Shown: positions 44,551-51,078 of the stretch, piece after piece
How positions within the stretch are numbered: position 1 is the first letter of the stretch
Layout: the number at the start of each line of letters is the position of its first letter
Position numbers and translations under genes: made by a program
Origin: Pseudanabaena sp. UWO311
GTDB lineage: Bacteria > Cyanobacteriota > Cyanobacteriia > Pseudanabaenales > Pseudanabaenaceae
Direction of reading: 5' to 3'
DNA length: 55,531 nucleotides
NCBI RefSeq assembly: GCF_006937785.1
Contig: NZ_SJEE01000036.1
Coordinates: 1 to 55,531 of the forward strand
The notes under the pieces: generated by a model
Database searches by the model: none
Told to the model about the DNA's origin: nothing
The model's input: only the letters and a program-made list of their open reading frames with translations

Positions 44551-44619
44551 GCCCCCTAAATCCCCCAATTCTGGGGGACTTGAATCTGTTCCCCCCAGAA
44601 TTGGGGGGCTAGGGGGGCT
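44551..44619. repeat. C/G-rich dispersed inverted repeat
   Basis: GCCCCCTAAATCCCCCAATT and GAATTGGGGGGCTAGGGGGG arms, closely related to 5695-5770. Confidence 0.75.
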
Positions 44620-44784
44620 AAATCAAAACTTCTCAAACACGCTCTAACTCTGTCTAAACAAATTTTTGATGCCTCGGCAAATATTTTGAATCCAAGAATG
44701 TGATTTTATTGACTTACCTCTCGGCTTTGTGGGTGAGGCTTGTCCATTCTCAAACCCAGAAATATTCCTTTCATCAGTAGCATT

Positions 44785-46476
44785 TTACAAAATCGCTATA
44801 TTTTCAAGTACGAGATCCACCTTTGGCTGAAAAGCAGCAGGACTCTTTTTCGCAAAGTCTTGATAAATCTGCAAAGCCTCTTGATATGCCGACATTGCGA
44901 GATCAGTTTCATTGGTATTCCTATGCAAATTCGCCAAATTGTTTAGCGTATCTGCTACGTCTGGTAGAAAAGTAGCAGGATTCTGATTTGCCAATTCGCG
45001 TCTGATCTCTAGTGCCTCCGTATATGTCGATAGGGCGATCGCCATTTCATTGGCATCACTATGCAAAATCCCCAAATTGGTCAGCGTTGTTGCCACTTTT
45101 GGCAGAAAAGTAGCAGGATTCTGCTTTGCCAATTCGCGATAGATCTCTAGTGCCTCCCTAATTTCCAACAGGGCGATCGCCATTTCATTGGTATTCCAAT
45201 GCAAGCCTGCCAGATTGTTCAGCGTATCTGCCACGTATGGCAGAAAAGTAGCGGGATTCTGCTTTGCCAATTTGCGTCTAATCCCTAGCGCCTCAGTATA
45301 TTCCGAGAGGGCAATCGCCATTTCATTGGTATCACTATGCAAAATCGCCAAATTGTTCAGCGTACCTGCCACTTTTGGCAGAAAAGTAGCAGGATTCTGC
45401 TTTGCCAATTCACGATATATCTCTAGCGCCTCCCTATATTCCGAGAGGGCGATCGCCATTTCATTGGTATTCATATGCAAAATCCCCAAATTGTTCAGCG
45501 TACCTGCCACATCTGGTAGAAAAGTAGCAGGATTCTGCTTTGCCAATTCATGATATATCTCTAGCGCCTCCCTATATTCCGAGAGCGCGATCGCCATTTC
45601 ATTGGTATTCTTATGCAAAATCGCCAAATTGTTCAGCGTTGTTGCCACGTATGGCAGAAAAGTAGCAGGATTCTGCTTTGCCAATTCAAGATATATCTCT
45701 AGCGCCTTCCTATATTCCGAAAAGGCGATCGCCATTTCATTGGTATTCGTATGCAAATTCGCCAAATTGTTCAGCGTACCTGCCACGTATGGCAGAAAAG
45801 TAGCAGAATTCTGCTTTGCTAATTCATGATATATCTCTAGAGCCTCCTGATATAGTTGTTCCGCTTGCTTGAGTTTGTAATGTTCTTTTAAAAAATATGC
45901 ATATTCAAACAAGTTCTCGCCCGTCCGCGCCGCCCGTAAAGCCTCTTCAAAATATTCGCAAGTTTTCTCTAAACGATTTGGTAGGTCATAAAAAGTTGCC
46001 CATAGACGTGCCTTAATTAAAAACTCGTTCGCGATCTGCTCTCTACTCTCCCGCACATTTTCCCTTTGGCGATGCAGTTGCCTCTCCCTCTCGATCAGCT
46101 TATCGAGATCCTCAGTCATCTCCTCCGCCTTCAGCACCGCATCCGCCTCTCGAAATTCCCCCCGATCGAAATGCGCCTTAGCCTGCCTTAACCGTTCCGT
46201 ATTAATCTCAATCTTGGTAAAAGTTTCATACAACTTAAAAACGTTACCCTTAAACTCCTCTAACTGCTCCTTCAGTTCTTGCAGTTTCTCAGCAAGTTTC
46301 AAACGCCTTTCTGGTTTAGAGGTTTCTTCCAAACTTTCCTGAGTTTCCCGAATCTGCTCCACCAATCTTTGATAATCATCTGATCGCACATAAATATTAG
46401 TAATTTGGGCATTATCGCCAATTACCCCAATATTCGCTCCTTGAGCATCAACGTTATATTTAGATTCACTCATCAA
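44785..46476 (-). CDS. TPR-array protein with N-terminal amyloid-like motif
   Basis: A 563-residue protein in three parts. Residues 8-27 hold NVDAQGANIGVIGDNAQITN, a motif shared with the C-terminus of the gene upstream. Residues 30-215 are charged, coiled-coil helices (QESLEETSKPERRLKLAEKL...). Residues 215-563 carry seven nearly identical 46-residue TPR units (ATFLPxVAxTLNNLAxLH...NEMAIALSEYxEALEIxxELAKQNP) and a partial eighth. No NACHT, NB-ARC or enzyme domain is seen. The repeats are so alike at DNA level (138-bp period, several HIP1 sites) that they must be recently amplified or homogenised. A receptor that recruits an effector via the shared motif is my inference. Confidence 0.75.
   Translation of the reverse strand: MMSESKYNVDAQGANIGVIGDNAQITNIYVRSDDYQRLVEQIRETQESLEETSKPERRLKLAEKLQELKEQLEEFKGNVFKLYETFTKIEINTERLRQAKAHFDRGEFREADAVLKAEEMTEDLDKLIERERQLHRQRENVRESREQIANEFLIKARLWATFYDLPNRLEKTCEYFEEALRAARTGENLFEYAYFLKEHYKLKQAEQLYQEALEIYHELAKQNSATFLPYVAGTLNNLANLHTNTNEMAIAFSEYRKALEIYLELAKQNPATFLPYVATTLNNLAILHKNTNEMAIALSEYREALEIYHELAKQNPATFLPDVAGTLNNLGILHMNTNEMAIALSEYREALEIYRELAKQNPATFLPKVAGTLNNLAILHSDTNEMAIALSEYTEALGIRRKLAKQNPATFLPYVADTLNNLAGLHWNTNEMAIALLEIREALEIYRELAKQNPATFLPKVATTLTNLGILHSDANEMAIALSTYTEALEIRRELANQNPATFLPDVADTLNNLANLHRNTNETDLAMSAYQEALQIYQDFAKKSPAAFQPKVDLVLENIAIL
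45000..45840. repeat. 138-bp coding tandem repeat (TPR units)
   Basis: The unit is recognisable by repeated GCAGGATTCTGCTTTGCCAA and GGCGATCGCCATTTCATTGG about every 138 bp. Differences cluster at a few codons (the variable positions after LH and after LP), while the rest is almost invariant. Confidence 0.85.
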
Positions 46477-46531
46477 TTTAGAGATCAGTCCTTAACGACC
46501 AAAAAGAACGAACAGAAAGAAAATAAAAACC

Positions 46532-46774
46532 TGTAGGGGTAGAGCATTTGCGCCAACATTCATAAATCATCACCAAAATCTCCATACGCAAATGCTCTAC
46601 CATCTCCGCTTTTACCAATAAATTATCCCTGCGGTTTGAAATTTTCGGTGAATGTTTGAATTTAAAGGTGGTTTGGGGATTTTCGGTAAATGTTTTAGGT
46701 TTAGGGCAGAGCATTCCCGATCGCAAAGTATCTGAGAAATTTATAGATTGTTGCGGGAATGCTCTGCCCCTACA
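46532..46774. mobile_element. MITE-like element, copy B (243 bp)
   Basis: Starts TGTAGGGGTAGAGCATTTGC and ends GGGAATGCTCTGCCCCTACA. It is longer than copy A because of an internal partial duplication (ATTTTCGGTGAATGTTT / ATTTTCGGTAAATGTTT, about 46643-46695). It lies between the small Bell-like gene and the TPR gene. The minus-strand open frame across it is a by-product. Confidence 0.75.
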
Positions 46775-46806
46775 TCTGGTCATTATTGATGATTATCTGC
46801 GCAAAT

Positions 46807-47220
46807 TTAGGGTTTATTCCCAAAATTCATATTGTCAATCTTGGCGCGATCGCCGATTACACCAATATTCGCACCCTGAGCATTAATATTGAATTTGCCC
46901 TTCTCCATTGTCTCTTCTCCCTCCAAAATCTTCGCAATTTCCGCCTTCAAAGTCGCATTCTCTGGAGCCTCCAGAATTTTCTTTAATTGCAGTCGCAACT
47001 GTCCCAGCCCATCCGCATCATCAGGATTTTCCGCAACATAAACCACCGATTCCTTAGCACTGGGTTTAGCCTCCAAATGTGGCGATAGCTTCTTAAAAAT
47101 TTCTTCAGCCCCTTTTTCACCCAACTTCTCAGCCCCTTTGTCCAAGGCTTTCTTCCCTAACCCCAACAGCGTAGGCAAATAAGGAGCCAGAAAACTCACA
47201 AGCGGTGTAATGATATCCAT
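46807..47220 (-). CDS. Small Bell-like effector candidate with C-terminal amyloid-like motif
   Basis: A 137-residue protein. The N-terminus MDIITPLVSFLAPYLPTLLG is hydrophobic and followed by amphipathic Lys/Glu helices (GKKALDKGAEKLGEKGAEEI; LRLQLKKILEAP; LKAEIAKILEG), about 100 residues with the look of the four-helix Bell/HeLo-type membrane-damaging domains. Residues 111-130 are NINAQGANIGVIGDRAKIDN, nearly the same motif as at the N-terminus of the neighbouring TPR protein. The gene is upstream of the TPR gene on the same strand, 330 bp away with a MITE between. An amyloid-triggered cell-death effector is the leading idea, by analogy. Confidence 0.65.
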   Translation of the reverse strand: MDIITPLVSFLAPYLPTLLGLGKKALDKGAEKLGEKGAEEIFKKLSPHLEAKPSAKESVVYVAENPDDADGLGQLRLQLKKILEAPENATLKAEIAKILEGEETMEKGKFNINAQGANIGVIGDRAKIDNMNFGNKP

Positions 47221-47478
47221 GAGAAATTATTGTTAAAAATTTATTAGAGCAGTCTACACCAACTTTTAAATTTTACTTATAGCGCTTTGCGCTCAAATCC
47301 AAACCAAGAGAATTTTTGAAAGTGCTGCTTTGCGATCGCCATCAGTAGTTCGGCAAAAAGAAAACTGTAATTGCCCAGATCCCCGACTTTTTTGGTGAAG
47401 CAGAACTAATCTATAGATTGCAAAGAAAAAGTCAGGGATCTTACATGCTGTATCTTCAGCTTTTTGAGGCCTAGCTAC
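47221..47478. repeat. Spacer with repeat fragments between apt and the Bell-like gene
   Basis: Contains an inverted half-copy of the tail repeat from 1757-1788 (AGCGCTTTGCGCTCAAATCC at 47281-47300) and an imperfect hairpin 47378-47442 (AGATCCCCGACTTTTT / AAAAAGTCAGGGATCT) of a kind common in cyanobacteria; the hairpin may terminate apt. Confidence 0.55.
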
Positions 47479-48000
47479 CTAATAATTTACTAAGGAAAAA
47501 ATCGGCACTTCTGGTAATGCTTTTCTGCCATTGAGAAAATCCAGCTCAATCAAAAATCCATAACCAAGCAATTCTGCCCCAGCTTGTTTAATGAGCTTCG
47601 CAGTCGCAGCCGCAGTTCCTCCAGTAGCAATCACATCATCAATGATCATTACTTTCTCCCCGACTGCAAGAGCATCTTGATGCATTTCTAAAGTATCGGT
47701 TCCATATTCCAGAGAATATTCAACCCGAAATACTGCGGAGGGTAACTTTTTAGGTTTACGAACTGGCACAAAGCTACAACCTAAAGCCATAGCTAACGCT
47801 GCACCAAGGATAAATCCTCTGGACTCAATCCCAACAATACAATCGATCTCCCCAATTTCCGTATCAGCAAATTTTGTTTTAAAGCCTTGGATAACGGCTG
47901 TTAGTCCCTGAGGATGTGCTAACAAAGGCGTAATATCTCGAAACATGATGCCTTGCTGTGGAAAATCAGGAATATCACGAATAATGCTTTTAAAATCCAT
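47479..48000 (-). CDS. apt: Adenine phosphoribosyltransferase
   Basis: A 173-residue enzyme of purine salvage (adenine plus PRPP to AMP). Typical runs: DIPDFPQQGIMFRDITPLL at 9-27, GIESRGFILGAALA, VRKPKKLP, and the PRPP loop VMIIDDVIATGGTA at 117-130. Full length. It reads divergently from the urate-degradation operon across 210 bp with a hairpin, placing salvage and degradation of purines side by side. Confidence 0.96.
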   Translation of the reverse strand: MDFKSIIRDIPDFPQQGIMFRDITPLLAHPQGLTAVIQGFKTKFADTEIGEIDCIVGIESRGFILGAALAMALGCSFVPVRKPKKLPSAVFRVEYSLEYGTDTLEMHQDALAVGEKVMIIDDVIATGGTAAATAKLIKQAGAELLGYGFLIELDFLNGRKALPEVPIFSLVNY

Positions 48001-48089
48001 AGGGTTGCTTGCTGCTAGAGAGTCTCACAATTTTATCGGTATGCGCGATCGCATTTAACACAAGAGTATCGTAGTTTCATAACCTAAAA

Positions 48090-48148
48090 ATAAAGAACCG
48101 ATTTTTTGTGGCGCGTCGAAGCCACACCACAAAAAATCGGTTCTTTAT
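48090..48148. repeat. 22-bp hairpin in the apt/hpxO divergent promoter region
   Basis: Arms begin ATAAAGAACCGATTTTTTG and pair perfectly; GGCGCGTCGAAGCC-type inner loop with GTGGC/GCCAC. Since both genes start outward from here it cannot be a terminator. Confidence 0.7.
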
Positions 48149-48214
48149 GGAAATTTTGATGTGCATCAAAAAACATGCATGTATACTGTATGCAAAGTAT
48201 ATGGGTTTGTTGCG

Positions 48215-49384
48215 ATGTATGGCTTAAAAGCAATTGTCATCGGTGCAGGTATTGGTGGGCTTACTACAGGAATTGCCTTGCGACAAGCTGGTTATGAAGT
48301 AGAAATTTATGATCGGGTGCGCGATTTGCGTCCGATCGGCTCAGGAATCTCGCTCTGGTCAAATGGAGTAAAAGTCCTCAATCGTCTTGGTCTCAGCCAA
48401 AAGTTAGCTGCGATCGGTGGAGAGATGCATTACATGGAGTATCGCCATCTTTCGGGGAATGTTCTTAATCATATTTCATTGCAACCATTAGTTGAAGAAG
48501 TTGGGCAGCGTCCTTACCCTGTCGCAAGGCGGGATTTACAAAATGTGCTTTTAGATGCCTTTGTTTCTGCGGGTGGCAAGCTAACACTTGCGGCTAAGTG
48601 CATCGGTATTGTGGAAGGCTTTCGTGATGTCACGGCAAAATTTGAGGATGGCAGCACAGCCACGGGCGATCTATTAGTAGCCGCAGATGGTGTGCGTTCT
48701 CTCTTGCGTCAGTATATTCTCAACGAATCCGTAGAACCTAAATACGCTGGCTATGTTAACTGGAATGGGCTAGTTCCGATTACTACAGATCTTGCCGCAG
48801 CAGATACTTGGTCGATTTATGTGGGAGAACATAAACGCGCTTCGATGATGCCCTTAGCAGGCGATCGCTTCTATTTCTTCTTCGATGTGCCATTACCACT
48901 GGGCACTGTTAACGATTGCGCTAATTACAAAAGCGAATTGAAGCAACATTTCCAAGGCTGGGCAGAGCCAGTGCAGTTACTAATCGATCGCATCGAGCCT
49001 GAATCTGTAGCTCGTCTAGAAATTCATGATGTCGGTCCCATTGAAAAGATGGTCAAAGGCAGAGTAGCTTTGCTCGGTGATGCTGCCCATGCCACTTGTC
49101 CTGATCTTGGTCAAGGTGGATGTCAAGCGATCGAAGATGGCTGGGTGTTAACCAACTATTTGATATCCACGAATTTAAGCGTTCCCGACGCACTCCGACG
49201 CTACGAAACTGAGCGCAAAGTCCGCACCACTGAAGTTGTCAACAAAGCGAGAAATCGTGCCGAAACAATTCATGGGAAAGATCCTGAAATCACCCAAAAA
49301 TGGTACGACCAACTCTCTCAAGAAGATCCCTTGGATGTAACTAAAGCGATCGCTAAAATTATTAATGGAGGGCCATTACATTGA
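48215..49384 (+). CDS. hpxO: FAD-dependent urate hydroxylase (HpxO-like)
   Basis: A 389-residue flavoprotein monooxygenase from ATG 48215 (MYGLKAIVIGAGIGG). The FAD motif GAGIGG is near 10-15, the DG motif VAADGVRSLLR, and GRVALLGDAAHATCPDLGQGGCQAIEDG the second FAD site. It fits HpxO, which turns urate into 5-hydroxyisourate with NADH; other aromatic hydroxylases are similar, but the following uraD and puuE settle the substrate. The longer frame from 48161 starts in unrelated sequence. Stop overlaps the uraD start by 4 bases. Confidence 0.88.
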   Translation: MYGLKAIVIGAGIGGLTTGIALRQAGYEVEIYDRVRDLRPIGSGISLWSNGVKVLNRLGLSQKLAAIGGEMHYMEYRHLSGNVLNHISLQPLVEEVGQRPYPVARRDLQNVLLDAFVSAGGKLTLAAKCIGIVEGFRDVTAKFEDGSTATGDLLVAADGVRSLLRQYILNESVEPKYAGYVNWNGLVPITTDLAAADTWSIYVGEHKRASMMPLAGDRFYFFFDVPLPLGTVNDCANYKSELKQHFQGWAEPVQLLIDRIEPESVARLEIHDVGPIEKMVKGRVALLGDAAHATCPDLGQGGCQAIEDGWVLTNYLISTNLSVPDALRRYETERKVRTTEVVNKARNRAETIHGKDPEITQKWYDQLSQEDPLDVTKAIAKIINGGPLH

Positions 49385-49881
49385 GTTATCCGATTACAAA
49401 GCTCAACCAGATGAGCCAATCAGAATTTATAGAAGCCATTGGTTCTATCTTTGAACACACGCCAGAAATAGCCGCCGAAGCATGGCGATCTCAGCCTTTT
49501 GCCGATGTTCAGAATTTACATCAAGTGATGGCTGCGATCGTTTTGAAAATGAGCGATGATGCCCAATTAAAGCTAATCTGCGCCCACCCCGATCTTGGCA
49601 GTAAGTTCAAAATGGCAGAAGCTTCATTACAGGAGCAATCTACCGTCGGACTCGATCAACTCTCTACCACAGAATACGATCGCTTCCAATATCTTAATCA
49701 AGCCTATAAAGACAAGTTCGCATTTCCTTTCATTATCGCTGTTCGTAACCACACCAAAGATAGTATCCTCAAAGCTTTTGAGCAAAGGCTACTAAACAAT
49801 CTGGAAGTTGAAAAAAAACAAGCGATCGCTGAAATTATCGAAATTGCTAGATGGCGGTTGGTTTTGGCAACTAGCAGCTAG
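49381..49881 (+). CDS. uraD: OHCU decarboxylase
   Basis: A 166-residue protein that decarboxylates 2-oxo-4-hydroxy-4-carboxy-5-ureidoimidazoline to S-allantoin. Family signs: FIEAIGSIFEHTPEIAAEAW near 16-35, and LICAHPDLGSK with the catalytic His69, then LNQAYKDKFAFPFIIAVR. The TTG start at 49381 overlaps the hpxO stop (TTGA) and gives the family N-terminus SYPITKLNQM; ATG 49411 is the alternative. Coupled translation with hpxO is likely. Confidence 0.93.
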   Translation: MSYPITKLNQMSQSEFIEAIGSIFEHTPEIAAEAWRSQPFADVQNLHQVMAAIVLKMSDDAQLKLICAHPDLGSKFKMAEASLQEQSTVGLDQLSTTEYDRFQYLNQAYKDKFAFPFIIAVRNHTKDSILKAFEQRLLNNLEVEKKQAIAEIIEIARWRLVLATSS

Positions 49882-49910
49882 TGAATTACGAATTAGGAAT
49901 TACGAATTAC

Positions 49911-49973
49911 CCAATCACCAATTACCAATTACCAATCACCAATTACCAATTACCAATCACCAATTACCAATAT
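49911..49973. repeat. Short tandem heptamer array (STRR) between uraD and puuE
   Basis: Nine consecutive heptamers of the form CCAATCA, CCAATTA or CCAATAT in the order CAA-type/TTA/TTA repeated, giving a 21-bp higher-order unit (CCAATCA CCAATTA CCAATTA). It is preceded by related ATTACGAATTA words (49884-49910). Cyanobacterial intergenic heptamer arrays are well known. Confidence 0.9.
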
Positions 49974-49979
49974 TCAACT

Positions 49980-50888
49980 ATGACATACCCAAGAGACATG
50001 ATTGGCTACGGGAGATTCATTCCCGATGCAAAATGGAAAGATAATGCTCGTGTTGCTGTCCAGTTTGTAATTAATTACGAAGAAGGCGGTGAAACATGTA
50101 TTCTGCATGGTGACGGTGCATCTGAGACTTTCCTGTCAGAAATTGTGGGTGCAGTTCCCTTTAATGGACTGCGACATATGAATATGGAATCTTGTTACGA
50201 ATATGGAAGTCGTGCAGGTTTTTGGCGCTTATATCGCATGTTTTGCGATCGCAATATTCCCGTAACTATCTATGGTATTGCTATGGCTCTTGCCCGCAAT
50301 CCTGAAGCCGTAGCAGCCATGCTCGAAGCGGATTGGGAAATTGCTAGTCATGGTTATCGTTGGATTGATTACAAATATTTTTCGCCTGAACAAGAGCGAG
50401 AGCATTTGCAAAAGGCGATCGCGATACATACGCAGGTTACTGGCGAACGTCCCCTTGGTTGGTATACGGGGCGGACTAGCGAGCATACAAGACGTTTAGT
50501 GGTAGAAGAAGGTGGATTTCTTTATGATTCCGATAGCTATGCCGATGACCTTCCCTATTGGAATTATGAATATGGTAAGCCACATCTGATTATTCCCTAT
50601 ACCCTTGACAATAACGATATGCGTTTTGCTACTCCTCAAGGCTTTAATTCAGGCGATCAGTTTTTTGCTTATTTGCGTGATGCTTTTGATGTTCTCTACG
50701 CCGAGGGAGAAACTTCGCCAAAAATGATGAGTATCGGCTTACATTGCCGTCTCGTCGGGCGACCAGGGAGAGCGGCGGCTTTAGCGAGATTTTTAGACTA
50801 TGTGCAAAGCCGCGATCGCGTTTGGCTTTGTCGCCGTGTTGATATTGCTCGGCATTGGCATAAGTACCATAAGCCACTCCAAACCTAA
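49980..50888 (+). CDS. puuE: Allantoinase of the polysaccharide-deacetylase type
   Basis: A 302-residue PuuE-type allantoinase that opens allantoin to allantoate. The NodB-like fold shows YPRDMIGYG and VQFVINYEEGGE at the N-terminus, ASHGYRWIDY, GERPLGWYTGRTSEHTRR and GLHCRLVGRPGRAAAL. It is distinct from amidohydrolase-type AllB. The ATG at 49980 follows the heptamer array; the open frame continues upstream through the array to a GTG at 49881 at the uraD stop, but that extension is repeat sequence. Third gene of the operon. Confidence 0.92.
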   Translation: MTYPRDMIGYGRFIPDAKWKDNARVAVQFVINYEEGGETCILHGDGASETFLSEIVGAVPFNGLRHMNMESCYEYGSRAGFWRLYRMFCDRNIPVTIYGIAMALARNPEAVAAMLEADWEIASHGYRWIDYKYFSPEQEREHLQKAIAIHTQVTGERPLGWYTGRTSEHTRRLVVEEGGFLYDSDSYADDLPYWNYEYGKPHLIIPYTLDNNDMRFATPQGFNSGDQFFAYLRDAFDVLYAEGETSPKMMSIGLHCRLVGRPGRAAALARFLDYVQSRDRVWLCRRVDIARHWHKYHKPLQT

Positions 50889-51078
50889 ATCATGGCTTAT
50901 ATCAATATTGATTGTAGGGGCGGGTTTAGTTGACAATTCCGTACTGAAAGCAGGATGTATCTACAAAACCCGCCCCTACTTTTGGTAATCGTTGCGGTGA
51001 TATCAGGACAAAACATTATGCTAGGATAGCGAACGCTTTATAAACGTATGTATCCAGCCTATGGAGTTGCTTAGATAA
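50889..51078. other. Spacer between puuE and tex
   Basis: Contains one MITE-like inverted repeat (50914-50979) and the tex promoter region; nothing else is seen. Confidence 0.5.
50914..50979. repeat. GTAGGGGCGGGTTT inverted repeat element
   Basis: Perfect 14-bp ends GTAGGGGCGGGTTT and AAACCCGCCCCTAC enclose 38 bp. Elements with this end are widely dispersed in cyanobacteria. Confidence 0.8.

Larger units (their letters stand above)
44231..44784. repeat. 554-bp spacer with two dispersed elements
   Basis: No gene is supported. It contains a pair of HIP1 sites (44232-44252), a 187-bp MITE-like element (44333-44519) and a C/G-rich inverted repeat (44551-44619) followed by ACTTCTCAAACACGCTCTAA. 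Confidence 0.65.

Noticed and set aside
44785-46476. CRISPR-like or noncoding satellite from the 138-bp periodicity
   Set aside because: The repeats are in one open frame and match TPR helices; they are coding.
46478-46783. 101-residue open frame on the minus strand between the motif-sharing genes
   Set aside because: It lies almost wholly in the MITE-like copy B and is not shared with copy A.
49808-50044. Alternative 78-residue frame through the heptamer array
   Set aside because: Open only because the repeat lacks stops; it overlaps uraD and puuE in the wrong frame.
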